NCBI GenBank assembly: GCA_029582165.1
Contig: CM055874.1
Span: 28,108,883-28,172,882, forward strand
Origin: Portulaca oleracea
Lineage: Eukaryota > Streptophyta > Magnoliopsida > Caryophyllales > Portulacaceae
Direction of reading: 5' to 3'
DNA: 64,000 nucleotides
Position 1 is the first letter of the stretch, and the number at the start of each line of letters is the position of its first letter. The position numbers were made by a program, and so were the translations under genes. Below the pieces are notes generated by a model, which made no database searches, had not been told where the DNA came from, and saw only the letters and a program-made list of their open reading frames with translations. Below, in pieces: positions 37,240-48,299 of the stretch.

Positions 37240-39241
37240 ATGGACGGAGAAGTTAATTCCGAACGAGAGGAATCAGGCCCTCGGAGTAGCCCTCACCTTC
37301 GGGCTCTCGAGAACTGACTTACCACCGCCTTCAACAATCGGTTCTCCACCCTCGAGTGCAACATGGAAGCACTTATGGCGCGGTTTGACAACCTCTCCCT
37401 AGAGCGTCAAGCTCCACCACAAGTTGAACGTCCGAGGCGTGCCCAAGTCCCTATCCCTCCTCCTCCTGTATTTGAGTCAAGCGACGGATATGAGACTTCC
37501 CTCGACGCCGTCCTCGTCGAGACGTGCATGATTGACTTCCTCGTGACGACTTCCAAGACATCAAGATCGACATCCTCGAGTTCAATGGTTCAAATGATCC
37601 GCATGACTACATCGAATGGATCCAATTGATGGATAGGATCTTCGAGACCAAGGAGTATGATGATGAAAAGGCTTATAAGATCGCAAGCTTGAAACTCACC
37701 AAAGCCGCCTTGCTTTGGTTTGAGAATATGAAGGTACAACCGATTCGTGAAGGAAAGAAAAGGATTACTACCTGAACACGGCTCAAGCAAGTGATGAATC
37801 GCCGCTTCTTGCCAATCACCTACCAGCAGGACGTCTTGAGGAAAATGTATGCTCTCACCCAAGGCAAGCGATCCGTCAGTGAATACATTTCGGAGTTCGA
37901 ACAACTCCTCATTAAAAGTGGCCTTCAAGAGCCGGAGGATCAAACCATGATGCGTTTTTCGAATGGTTTGGACTCCACAATTGCTAAAAGGGTTGAGGTC
38001 CAACCATACTGCTCCATGGATGAATTGTGTAGTTTGGCTCTCCGAGTTGAGCGAAGAAGAATGGAAAGGTCTAACACCAAGCCCTTGTCTAGACCCGGCT
38101 ACACACCTTCTAACCGGCCCCCTCCGGATTCAAGCACTCCGAAGTCTAGCGAGACACCCAAGTCCACACCGACCCCAAGAATTAACAAAGGAAAGGGACT
38201 TGCTTCGGAGACTCTAACGGAACCTCCTCGACGGACGGAAGGCCGAGAGTGCTTCAAGTGTCATGGTTATGGCCATTTTCAAGCCGATTGTCCAAACCGT
38301 CGGACTTTGACACTCCAAGAGGTCCACGACATTGATGATGATCTTCGAAAGGCTCAAGAGGAACCTGAAGTGTTGGTAGAAGATGCGAATACTAGTGATG
38401 ATGAGGACGCCGCTCCCATTCCCCCCGTGCGTGGAGGTGCACTTGTTGTGAGGAGAGCTTTGTATACCCATGAGACTCCCCTTGACAAGGCCCAACGGGA
38501 AATGTTGTTCCAAACGCGTTGCTTTGTAGGTGGAAAAGTGTTCACTTTTGTCATCGATGGAGGGAGTTGCACGAATGTCGCATCTACCACTATGGTCGAG
38601 AAGCTTGGCTTGCCTCTATTACCGCACCCTCGACCCTATTCACTCCATTGGCTCAACGATCACAACGACATCAATGTAACTAAGCAAGTCTTAGTGAATT
38701 TCTCTTTTGGATCTAACTACGATGATTCCCTTGTTTGTGATATTGTCCCTATGAGCGCTTGCCACATTTTATTGGGTCGACCATGGCAATATGACAAGAA
38801 AGCGGTGCACAATGGGTTGAACAGCACTTACACATTCACCCATAAAGGCAAGAAGGTCAAGCTACTTCCTATTCTCCCCAAGAAACCGAAACTTCCAAAA
38901 TCCGGAGGGGTAGTGAGTTGTGGAACCTTCTCATGATGAGCGAAACACGGGAAGAGCGTGCTCTTGGCGAGGACGAGCTACCTCTTGCTTCGTCTTTGCC
39001 TTGTACCGAGCCTAGTAAGGTTGAGAGTTCCCAAGCACCACATAAATTTCCCCTACCGCCCCTTAACCCTTCACCTCCACAAAATAAGCCTCCTTCCACT
39101 TTCTTTCATATGGATGATGGATACATTGTAGGATTTGAAGATTGTGGAATATCTAGCATGATTGATCGTGGCCTGTGGGATGACCGAAGTTTACCGGAGT
39201 TAATTGAAGGGAAGTATCCTGATTTTAACCCCAAGAGTTGA
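37240..39241 (+). pseudogene. GAG-protease polyprotein, copy 1
   Basis: ATG 37240 starts MDGEVNSEREESGPRSS; a TGA soon follows, then the frame continues through MEALMARFDNLSLERQ. A frameshift near 37487 and further stops interrupt the capsid segment (FNGSND..DYIEWIQLMDRIFETKEYD, about 37580-37660). From about 37791 a long frame to 38936 carries the rest of the retrotransposon GAG domain (MNRRFLPITYQQDVLRKMYAL), a CCHC zinc knuckle CFKCHGYGHFQADC, and a retropepsin-like domain with active site VIDGGSCTNVAST and ILLGRPWQYDKK. A frameshift then leads to 38918-39241, ending YPDFNPKS. No pol domains follow. Expected role: capsid and processing functions for a retrotransposon particle; this copy is broken. 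Confidence 0.85.
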
Positions 39242-39276
39242 GGGCAACTCTTTTTCAAGAGGGGGAGCGTAGACCA

Positions 39277-40257
39277 TGTTGGGTTTGGACTCGAGCTTCC
39301 TTGCCCGGGATTGTGAAAAGAGACTCAAAGGATAAAAACCCGACCCGACAATCTCGAACGAAACCCACCCGACCTCTAGCATTCACGAATCGTTACATCT
39401 TTGTAAAGGGTGGGGTGATGAGTGTCACGATGGAATGGCTTAGGCAAGTTGCACATTGGACGAGGAGAGGCTCGGGTCTTGCTTCCGACTCGGAGGCCTC
39501 GGGACCGGGCTGGGTCATCCCGGGAATGAAGAGTGTCGAGGCTCGAAAGTACCCAAGGACCTGAAAAGTCGAGGCAGAATGAGCGCCGACAAACAGCAGC
39601 ATGGCTCGACCGAGTCAGCTAGGAGCCACACCCGCGCCCAGTTGCTGCAGGAGATGGTCGCGCCCGCGACCCGTCTCGTCGCGCCCGCGACCTGCGTTGT
39701 CCAAATGACGAGTTGGGTGCGACGCGACTCGCCCGAGTCGATTATGGGCGCCGCTGTTCGCGACACGCGCGTGCCGAGACTTAATTTAGGGCTGTTTTTG
39801 GTTTAATTTTATGCTTTAGTATAAATAGCTCGTTTAGCACCCTTTTCTAGGCAGATTATGATATTGAATGAATTGCCAAGGCATTGTTAGGGTTTGCTCC
39901 CTTTTCTCTTAAAAATTTAGATTACTTTATCCAATCTTTTGGTGGTGTTTCTAGTCATTCCTTTATTGATCATTTGGTGGTTGTTTCCTTTATGATGGTC
40001 ATGGTGGGGTGTTATGCTTTGGTGGTGGACTACCTTTATCCAAGGTCATATCCAATCCCATTTGGTGTTCAAGGTTATTGATATTAGTTATTATTCTTGT
40101 TATTATTCAAGTTTAAGGCTATTGATGAGAAGTTTAAGCATGGGTGATTGAGATGTTCATCTTTCTGCTCTCGTTCTATTGTTCATGGATTTCTCTCCTC
40201 TCTTCTACAACAACAAACTCAAGCTAAAATCGTCACCCCCCACCGCACCACGCTCCA
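39277..40257 (+). repeat. LTR-B of the gypsy array
   Basis: 981 bases. GTCGCGCCCGCGAC occurs at 39657-39670 and 39678-39691; TATAAATAG at 39820-39828. It serves as right LTR for copy 1 and left LTR for copy 2. Confidence 0.9.
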
Positions 40258-40608
40258 GTTGGTATCAGAGCTACGGTTTGTTCTAGCTTGAGTTTTCATT
40301 TTTGTTCTTGCAAGTAGTGATTTCTATTGTTGGTTTTTGTTGGTTTTGATTAAAATATTGGTGTTCCCCATCCCTTGTGCCTCCAAGTGTGTTGGAGAAG
40401 TTGCTATTGCTATTGTGTTTGTTGATTTTGATGTATTTTGGAGTTTTGAGGGAGAATTGGAAATTTGTGCCCACATGGTGTTTGATAAAATGCCCAAGTG
40501 AGAAAAACACAAAGAACCCTTAGCCAAACACAAGCCAACTACAAAATAAACCCCAAACTCCACAAAATATTCCCAAACACATATCGTCCCTCACCTTTTC
40601 CCCTCGTT

Positions 40609-42649
40609 ATGGACGGAGAAAGTTAATTCCGAACGAGAGGAATCAGGCCCCCGGAGTAGCCCTCACCTTCGGGCTCTCGAGAACCGACTTACCACCGCCT
40701 TCAACAATCGGTTCTCCACCCTCGAGTGCAACATGGAAGCACTTATGGCGCGGTTTGACAACCTCTCTCTAGAGCGTCAAGCTCCACCACAAGTTGAACG
40801 TCCGAGGCGTGCCCAAGTCCCTATCCCTCCTCCTCCTGTCTTTGAGTCGAGTGATGGAGATTGAGACTTCCCTCGACACCGTCCTCGTCGAGACGTGCAT
40901 GATCGACTTCCTCGTGACGACTTTCAAGACATCAAGATCGACATCCCCGAGTTCAATGGTTCCAATGATCCGGATGACTACATCGAATGGATCCAATTGA
41001 TGGATAGGATCTTCGAGACCAAGGAGTATGATGATGAGAAGGCTTATAAGATCGCAAGCTAGAAACTCACCAAATCCGCCTCGCTTTGGTTTGAGAATAT
41101 GAAGGTACAATGGATTCGTGAAGGAAAGACAAGGATTACTACTTGGACATGGCTCAAGCAAGTGATGAATCGCCGCTTCTTGCCAAACTCCTACCAACAG
41201 CACGTCTTGAGGAAAATGTATGCTCTCACCCAAGGCAAGCGATCCGTCAGTGAATACATTTCGGAGTTCGAACAACTCCTCATTAAAAGTGGCCTTCAAG
41301 AGCCGGAGGATCAAACCATGATGCGTTTTTCGAATGGTTTGGACTCCACAATTGCTAAAAGGGTTGAGGTCCAACCATACTGCTCCATGGATGAATTGTG
41401 TAGTTTGGCTCTCCGAGTTGAGCGAAGAAGAATGGAAAGGTCCAACACAAAGCCCTTGTCTAGACCCGCCTACTCACCTTATAACTGGCCCCCTTCGGAT
41501 TCAAGCACTCCGAAGTCTAGCGAGACACCCAAGTCCACACCGACCCCAAGAATTGACACAAGAAAGGGACTTGCTTCGGAGACTCCAACGGAACCTCCTC
41601 GACGGACGGAAGGCCGAGAGTGCTTCAAGTGTCATGGTTATGGCCTTTTTCAAGCCAATTGTCCAAACCGTCGGACTTTGACACTCCAAGAGGTCCACGA
41701 CATTGATGATGAGCTTCGAAAGGCTCAAGAGGAACCCGAAGTGTTGGTAGAAAATGCGAATACTAGTGATGATAAGGACGCCGCTCCCATTCCCCCCGTG
41801 CGCGGAGGCGCACTTGTTGTGAGGAGAGCTTTGTATACCCATGAGACTCCCCTTGACAAGGCCCAACGGGAAATGTTGTTCCAAACGCGTTGCTTTGTAG
41901 GTGGAAAAGTGTTCACTTTTGTCATCGATGGAGGGAGTTGCACGAATGTCGCATCTACCACTATGGTCGAGAAGCTTGGCTTGCCTCTATTACCGCACCC
42001 TCGACCCTATTCACTCCATTGGCTCAACGATCACAACGACATCAATGTAACTAAGCAAGTCTTAGTGAATTTCTCTTTTGGATCTAACTACGATGATTCC
42101 CTTGTTTGTGATGTTGTCCCTATGAGCGCTTGCCACATTTTATTGGGTCGACCATGGCAATATGACAAGAAAGCGGTGCACAATGGGTTGAGCAACACTT
42201 ACACATTCACCCATAAAGGCAAGAAGGTCAAGCTACTTCCCATTTCTCCCCAAGAAACCGAAACTTCCAAAATCGGGAGGGGTAGTGAGTTGAGGAACCT
42301 TCTCATGATGAGCGAAACACGGGAAGAGCGTGCTCTTGGCGAGGACGAGCTACCTCTTGCTTCGTCTTTGCCTTGTAGCAAGCCTAGTAAGGTTGAGAGT
42401 TCCCAAGCACCACATAAATTTCCCCTACCGCCCCTTAACCCTTCACCTCCACAAAATAAGTCTCCTTCCACTTTCTTGCATGTGGATGATGGATACATTG
42501 TGGGATTTGAAGATTGTTGAAAATCTAGTATGATTGATCGTGGCCTTTGGGATGACCGAAGTTTACCGGAGTTAATTGAAGGGAAGTATCCTGATTTTAA
42601 CCCCCAAGAGTTGAGGGCAACTCTTTTTCAAGAGGGGGAGCGTAGACCA
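40609..42649 (+). pseudogene. GAG-protease polyprotein, copy 2 (473-codon frame intact)
   Basis: This copy is better preserved than copy 1. After ATG 40609 an extra A shifts the frame. From there one frame runs to the LTR with only three stops (near 40863, 41060 and 42518). The open stretch 41099-42520 encodes the second half of GAG, the zinc knuckle, the retropepsin-like domain (FVIDGGSCTNVAST, CHILLGRPWQYDKK) and the tail through GYIVGFEDC. The tail continues after the stop as MIDRGLWDDRSLPELIEGKY and RATLFQEGE. In the knuckle the zinc-binding His is Leu (GYGLFQANC instead of GYGHFQADC in copy 1), which should weaken nucleic-acid binding. No reverse transcriptase or integrase follows. The sequence is highly similar to copy 1. 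Confidence 0.85.
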
Positions 42650-43631
42650 TGTTGGGTTTGGACCCGAGCTTCCTTGCCCGGGATTGTGAAAAGAGACTCA
42701 AAGGATAAAAACCCGACCCGACAATCTCGAACGAAACCCACCCGACCTCTAGCATTCACGAATCGTTACATCTTTGTAAAGGGTGGGGTGATGAGTGTCA
42801 CGATGGAATGGCTTAGGCAAGTTGCACATTGGACGAGGAGAGGCTCGGGTCTTCCACTTGAGGGCCTCGGACCGGGCCGGGTCATCCCGAATGAAGAGTG
42901 TCGAGGCTCGAAAGTACCGAGGACACGAAAAATCGAGCGCCGCGAACAGCAGCATGGCTCGACCGAGTCAGCTAGGAGCCACGCCCGCGCCCAGTTGCTG
43001 CAGGAGATGGTCGCGCCCGCGACCCGTCTCGTCGCGCCCGCGACCTGCGTTGTCCAGCGACGAGTTGTTGGGTGCAGACGACTGACTCGCCCGAGTCAGT
43101 TATGGGGCGCCCCCGCCGTTCCCGCGACACGCGCGTGCCGAGACTTAATTTAGGGCTGTTTTTGGTTTAATTTTATGCTTTTGTATAAATAGCTCATTTA
43201 GCACCCTTTTCTAGGCAGATTATGATATTGAATGAATTGCCAAGGCATTGTTAGGGTTTGCTCCCTTTTCTCTTAAAAATTTGGATTACTTTATCCAATC
43301 TTTTGGTGGTGTTTCTAGTCATTCCTTTATTGATCATTTGGTGGTTGTTTCCTTTATGATGGTCATGGTGGGGTGTTATGCTTTGGTGGTGGACTACCTT
43401 TATCCAAGGTCATATCCAATCCCATTTGGTGTTCAAGGTTATTGATATTGGTTGATTTTGGTTATTATTCTTGTTATTATTCAAGTTTAAGGCTATTGAT
43501 GAGAAGTTTAAGCATGGGTGATTGAGATGTTCATCTTTCTGCTCTCCTTCTATTGTTCATGGATTTCTCTCCTCTCAACTACAACAACAAACTCAAGCTA
43601 AAATCGTCACCCCCCACCGCGCCACGCTCCA
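42650..43631 (+). repeat. LTR-C of the gypsy array
   Basis: 982 bases, closest to LTR-B except for small deletions around 42850-42945. GTCGCGCCCGCGAC occurs at 43010-43023 and 43031-43044; TATAAATAG at 43184-43192. It is followed by a primer-binding site and leader of a third internal region that stops at 43824. Confidence 0.9.
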
Positions 43632-43824
43632 GTTGGTATCAGAGCTACGGTTTGTTCTAGCTTGAGTTTTCATTTTTGTTCTTGCAAGTAGTGATTTCTA
43701 TTGTTGGTTTTTGTTGGTTTTGATTAAAATATTGGTGTTCCCCATCCCTTGTGCCTCCAAGTGTGTTGGAGAAGTTGCTATTGCTATTGTGTTTGTTGAT
43801 TTTGATGTATTTTGGAGCTTTGAG

Positions 43825-44384
43825 CGAACATGGTTGTTAGTCCATGTGAAGAGCTCCCGTGAAGGTGGGTTCATGCAATTGGCAATCCAAAATACACTGT
43901 TGGAAAGGTCTTGTTGTGAAGGCCTCCACATCCACCCCTCCTTCTCAATCCTGTGGCCCCGTTATAACATTGAAGTCTCCCATGACTCCCAGAGGAGATC
44001 TCTATCTACAACATTGTTACTTCCATAGATCCAAGTGATGTAGAAATCAAAAGAGTCAATCAATCTCGTGATTTTAATGTAGATCAGTTGGGCCGAAGCA
44101 GAGATTTTGTGAATCCTGTAGCTTTTGGGGTCCCAAAACACCATGATTCGCACCCTGTTACAATGTTCTTCGTTTGTAATCAGATTCCATTGTGCAAACA
44201 CTCTTCTCTTCATACTTTCAGTGTTTTTGGGATGGATTTTAGATTCATATAGACCGACAATTCCAATCCCATTCATGTGTAGGAAGATCTGCAAATCTTC
44301 TTGCTTTTTCGGGCTATTAAACCCGCGTATGTACCAACTGAGGAGATTCATCAGGAGGATCTGATGTTGCTGTGTATGTGTCAC
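43825..44384 (-). pseudogene. LINE ORF2 endonuclease domain, truncated
   Basis: Starts LLSWYIRGFNSPKKQEDLQIF, the beginning of an APE-type LINE endonuclease (usually Trp-Asn-Ile-Arg-Gly). It continues through GIVGLYESKIHP, an FYITWIYGSNN segment and VMGDFNVITGP, the Gly-Asp-Phe-Asn catalytic motif. A frameshift precedes ELFTWTNNHVR, where coding similarity ends at the gypsy junction. The enzyme would nick target DNA to prime reverse transcription; this copy lacks its C-terminal part and all of the RT. Confidence 0.75.
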
Positions 44385-44639
44385 TTTCCTCTGATTCCTT
44401 CTCCGTTAGACTTCCAAACCTGTTCTGCTGTATTATTGCCTGATATTTGGTTGTTGTCCTTTGTATCCCAGTCCTCCTTGGCTGTATAAACCCATGTTCA
44501 TCAACTTCCCGCTGCCTGATAGTGACTTTTTCCTTCCGATTCTCTTGTTTACCTTTGCTCCTTTTCTCATCTTCTTGTTTCTTTCAACATATTTCCTCCT
44601 CATGGCCATATTTCTTGCAATAGTTACAGATTATTTTCT

Positions 44640-45599
44640 TTTGCACTTACTTTCCTCATGCCCGAATATCTTGCAATGAAGACATTGCATTGGTTTCCAG
44701 TCATACTGGATATTCTAACGGTGGACTATGTCATGATGATCCACATAATCTACATACTCCGGAAACGGACCTTTGATTGGCATCTCAACTAAAATTTTTC
44801 ATACCCCAACTTCATCATTTCTTGAGTCTGTTTATCTGTCTTAATTGGTACTCCAATCAGACTTGCTATTTTGCTTAGACTCTCTGGACTCCAAAACTTG
44901 AACGACAAATCATGAAGAATGACGCAGACTGGCAACGTTGCTATGCTATCAATGTCAAGATCGAGTTCTTCATTCCATGCTCTGACGATGAGTGGTTTAC
45001 CATCAAAGAAGTGAAACCTGTGATGAAGGCATATGTCTCGGTGCTCCTTTGTTTTGCATTTGACCAACAAAACTCCTTTCTTGACATCCGAAATATGATC
45101 AATATCAAGTTGCCTCCAGATTCTCCTGAGAAAACCACACATGACTTCATATGTGGGGTTTGCCCCCAAAACGCAACAGATGACAGAGTTGCTCCAGTAA
45201 TCAATGACTTCGTCGACATCTTCTTGATCTATCTTTGCACAGGGAAATCCATTGATTAATTTTGGCTCAACATACCTCAGTGTCATCCCGCCAGATTCTT
45301 TAACACAAGTCTGCATATGTGCTCTGTTTTGTCGTTGATTTTGGATTCTGAACTACATCCTGCTTCTTATTTTTTTGTGCCTTCATTCTTTTTCCCAGAC
45401 TGCGTGTCGTTGTTACCTTGCGCCATCTTGTTCTTATGCATCCTTGCCTTCTCAGTTTCCTTGCCATTAAAAGATTGACCCTGAGCGATCGACGAACTAG
45501 GAAGTTGCCGCTCCCATTTCCTCGTGGACACCGTGTCAGAAGAAAGTAGGGCAGAAATGAACTAGGAAGTTGCCGCCCCATTTTCCTCGTCGACACCAT
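44640..45599 (-). pseudogene. LINE ORF1 with DUF4283-like domain and CCHC knuckle
   Basis: A basic N-terminal segment (45300-45599) precedes the main frame (44789-45316): GFPCAKIDQEDVDEVIDYWSNSVICCVLGANPTYEVM, LRRIWRQLDIDHISDVKKGVLLVKC, FFDGKPLIVRAWNEELDLD and FWSPESLSKIASLIGVPI, the standard run of a DUF4283 domain. In another frame, 44640-44790 reads MPIKGPFPEYVDYVDHHDIV, a stop, and a zinc knuckle CLHCKIFGHEESKC. The protein would bind LINE RNA. Frameshifts and stops make it non-functional. Confidence 0.78.
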
Positions 45600-45619
45600 G
45601 TCAGAAGAAAGTAGGGCAG

Positions 45620-45621
<2 letters not shown>

Positions 45622-45669
<48 letters not shown>

Positions 45670-45670
45670 T
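45622..45670. repeat. (AT)n microsatellite at the LINE 5' border
   Basis: AT dinucleotides with one GT interruption. Together with the tract at 35199-35611 it suggests the LINE inserted into an AT-rich microsatellite. Confidence 0.9.
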
Positions 45671-46603
45671 TTGTAGGTATTGTTAATTTTGTAAGGTATA
45701 ATTATTCGGCACTAAAGGAAAGATAAATATTCTTTTAAAAAAATTAGGGTCCTATTAGGCAAAATTAGTGTTTTAGATAGTGGATAGAGGTTTATGTAGT
45801 AGATAGCGGTATAAACAGCGGATATCGGTTTAAGTAGCGGATAGCGGATGATTGTTCAAATGAGAATTGTGTTCGGTAAATTTAGCGGTTGAATTAATAG
45901 ATTAATGTGAATTGACATAAAAGGATATCCATAATTTCCAAAGGTAAAATTTTCAAAGGGTATTTTTTTTGACAGAAAAATATGAAACACTACTAAAAAC
46001 GGTAAACGTTAACTTTATTAACATTTCACAAAACTCTCCTTGAAATGCTAAACGCTCCTAAAAATGTTAGCTTATCGAACACTTATATTTATGCAATTAG
46101 AGTTTTGATTTGATCAAAACGCTAAATGCTACCCCAAACACTATTACAGAAGGTAACTTAGATGTTAGCAAATATTTTTTTTATAATTGACAAAATACTC
46201 TGAAACAGGAATTGGAACTTAAATAACAAGGGTAAGATTTTGAAAAATTAAGAACATATCCTAACAGATAATATAAGGTTTCTAATGTTTGAATGAGATA
46301 CCCGCAACTGTTATCCCATATGTGTGAAGTATTCGGTTTTGTCATGAATCATGACCATGATTCCCGTGGAGGGGTAACTAAATGAAAAAAAAAAAAAAAA
46401 ACAAATCATTACGCAACAAAAGCAATAATTTTGGGTTGTCTAGTTCTGGAATATAATAGACTACAATCACTATGTCTCCATGAATCTGACCTCCCACATT
46501 CTATTTTAAATTCAATAAAATTTATTTATGTTTCACGAATATGTAAGAATATTCATCTTTATATGGGAATCTGTTGTTGCTGGCATTACTAGTCAAAAGT
46601 TGA
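45671..46603. other. AT-rich intergenic, no gene seen
   Basis: Around 45780-45850 the words GTAGATAGCGG and AGCGGATAGCGG recur, and around 46015-46150 there are several words such as GCTAAACGCTCC and GCTAAATGCTACC. This may be a diverged MITE, but no matching termini or target duplication could be fixed. Confidence 0.4.
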
Positions 46604-46605
46604 TA

Positions 46606-46878
46606 CTCCTTCTGTTGTTTTATAAGAGTCAAAATACATAATTTTATAAATTTAATGTTCATTGAAATTAGAGTAAAAAATTTGTTTAGAGATAAATATA
46701 CCCTTTCACTAATTTCAAGGTAAGGGGAGGAATAAATGAGAATTTTAAAAAGTAAAATAAAATTTAAATTCATTAATTAAGGGTAATTTGATATTTTAAC
46801 TATTGAAATTGTAAAATTAACAAATAAAGAGCGACAAGATAGTTAGGAAAATTGACACTCATTAAGGGACGGATGGAG
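46606..46878. mobile_element. Stowaway-like MITE 1
   Basis: Ends CTCCTTCTGTTGTTTTATAAG and the complement CTCCATCCGTCCCTTAATG are Stowaway-type (Tc1/mariner) inverted repeats. TA precedes the left end (46604-46605); the right flank reads TT, a possible mutated TA. Confidence 0.7.
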
Positions 46879-46885
46879 TTTATTA

Positions 46886-47142
46886 TTCCATCCGTTCCAT
46901 ATTAATTTTCATAATTTTGACTTTCATGGTGTCTAATATCAGTCTTTAATTGATAATTTTTACATATATGTTATTAACAATTGCAATATTACAATTTTAT
47001 AATAGTATTTTTCGTTAAGAATCTAATGATAATAGTTTTATATAGGTACTCATTGTATATATTGAGAAATTTATGATAAAAAATTTTCAAATTTGACTAC
47101 ACGATTTTCAAAGGCGACAATTAAAATATTGATCGAAGGGAG
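46886..47142. mobile_element. Stowaway-like MITE 2
   Basis: Left end TTCCATCCGTTCCATATTAA and the complement of the right end (CTCCCTTCGATCAATATTTTA) are inverted repeats. TA duplications lie at 46884-46885 and 47143-47144. It is almost contiguous with MITE 1. Confidence 0.75.
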
Positions 47143-47290
47143 TACATATTCTCTGTATCTAATTATTTGTTCATTAATTCACTTAATTAGTTTTAGTTTC
47201 CTTAATTATTTGCCATATTTATACTTTTATAATGAATTTACAACTTCCACCTAGGGTTAATTTAGGGTTTAGAGTTTAGGGTTTAGGGTA

Positions 47291-47504
47291 CTCCTCCGTT
47301 GCAAATTAATTGACACTTTGGCTAAATTTTGGTCTTTAATTACTCACAAATTACAATAAATTACAATATGAAACTATCATTATTAGAAAGATACTTTACC
47401 AAAAATTACAATATAGGTAATTTCATATTGTAACTCACTATAATTTATGAATAATTAACAATCAAAATTTAATCAAAATATCCATTAATTTGAGACGGTG
47501 GGAG
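47291..47504. mobile_element. Stowaway-like MITE 3
   Basis: Ends CTCCTCCGTTGCAAATTAAT and the complement CTCCCACCGTCTCAAATTAA flank a 214-bp foldback. TA duplications lie at 47289-47290 and 47505-47506. Confidence 0.8.
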
Positions 47505-47506
47505 TA

Positions 47507-48000
47507 ATATTTGATGTTACTTTTGTTATTTTGAAATATTCTACCTAAACTTTTGTATTATATTTATTTCTCCACTCTTTTCCAAGTAATAAATAAAAAG
47601 AAATGGACAGAGTACAAAATTTAATTAATGCAACATGAAACATTAAAATAGCTGACACCATTCCTTCCAAAAAGTTTGTGATAATTAACTTTTTTTTAAT
47701 TATTGTAATTAAAGATCAATCTATGCCATTAATTCAAACTAATCTTAAACTCGTGCGATGCATGGAGTATGATAAAAATAAATATTATTTTTAACAAAAG
47801 TGAGCCTAAATTATTATTGTACATATAAATTAAAAAGATCACAAAATAAATTATATAATTAAATGAAAAATATGAAAAATTGTGCAAATAAAATATATAA
47901 AATTAAAAATACATTTAGGTCAAAAGCTTAAATAAGAAACATACAATTCAATCCTAATTCATGATAAATTTATTAGACATTATAACTATGGGAACAGATA
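47507..48000. other. AT-rich intergenic, no gene seen
   Basis: No recognised element or coding sequence. Confidence 0.45.
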
Positions 48001-48299
48001 ATATGAGCATGATATTTTAGTGAACAGATGAGTAGAGATAGACATTAAGTATTGCTGAGATGGACATCAAGTATTGCAGAGATGGGCATTAAGTTTGCAT
48101 GGTGATCAATGTAGAAACAATGCAGATAATCAAGAACCTCCGCACCACTGCCGCTGAGGACCTCCAGAAGACAATAGAAAGTTTTGTTTGAAAGGACAAA
48201 TTAGAGAAGTCTTCTAAAATCTCTATCTTATCTTTAGAATATTTTCCAATATTATATATATTTATTCAGATGTATATTATCGCAGATTATATCTTGATT

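Larger units (their letters stand above)
35811..43824 (+). mobile_element. Tandem array of a GAG-protease-only Ty3/gypsy retrotransposon
   Basis: Three near-identical LTRs (A 35811-36888, B 39277-40257, C 42650-43631) alternate with two 2.4-kb internal regions, followed by the first 190 bases of a third that breaks at 43824. Each LTR starts TGTTGGGTTTGGAC, ends CGCTCCA, and is followed after GT by the methionine-tRNA primer site TGGTATCAGAGC. Each internal region encodes GAG and a retropepsin-like protease only, then a C-terminal segment ending RATLFQEGE and a purine tract (AGAGGGGGAGCG) just before the next LTR. No reverse transcriptase, RNase H, integrase or chromodomain is present, so the family must depend on an autonomous partner. 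LTR-LTR recombination could create the head-to-tail arrangement. Confidence 0.88.
43825..45625 (-). mobile_element. 5' half of a minus-strand LINE (DUF4283-type ORF1 plus endonuclease)
   Basis: Minus-strand order from 45.6 kb downward is ORF1 N-terminus, DUF4283-like domain, zinc knuckle, then the ORF2 endonuclease, cut at 43824 by the gypsy array. Reverse transcriptase is absent. The 5' boundary is followed by (AT)n at 45622-45670, and the likely 3' end of the same LINE abuts (AT)n at 35611. Near the 5' end a 60-bp segment is tandemly duplicated (about 45497-45560 and 45561-45620). Confidence 0.75.

Noticed and set aside
40769..41374. 201-codon minus-strand frame
   Set aside because: Antisense of the GAG coding region of copy 2; the same shadow appears over copy 1.
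35811..43824. Full-length autonomous chromovirus
   Set aside because: No reverse transcriptase, RNase H, integrase or chromodomain sequence between any two LTRs.
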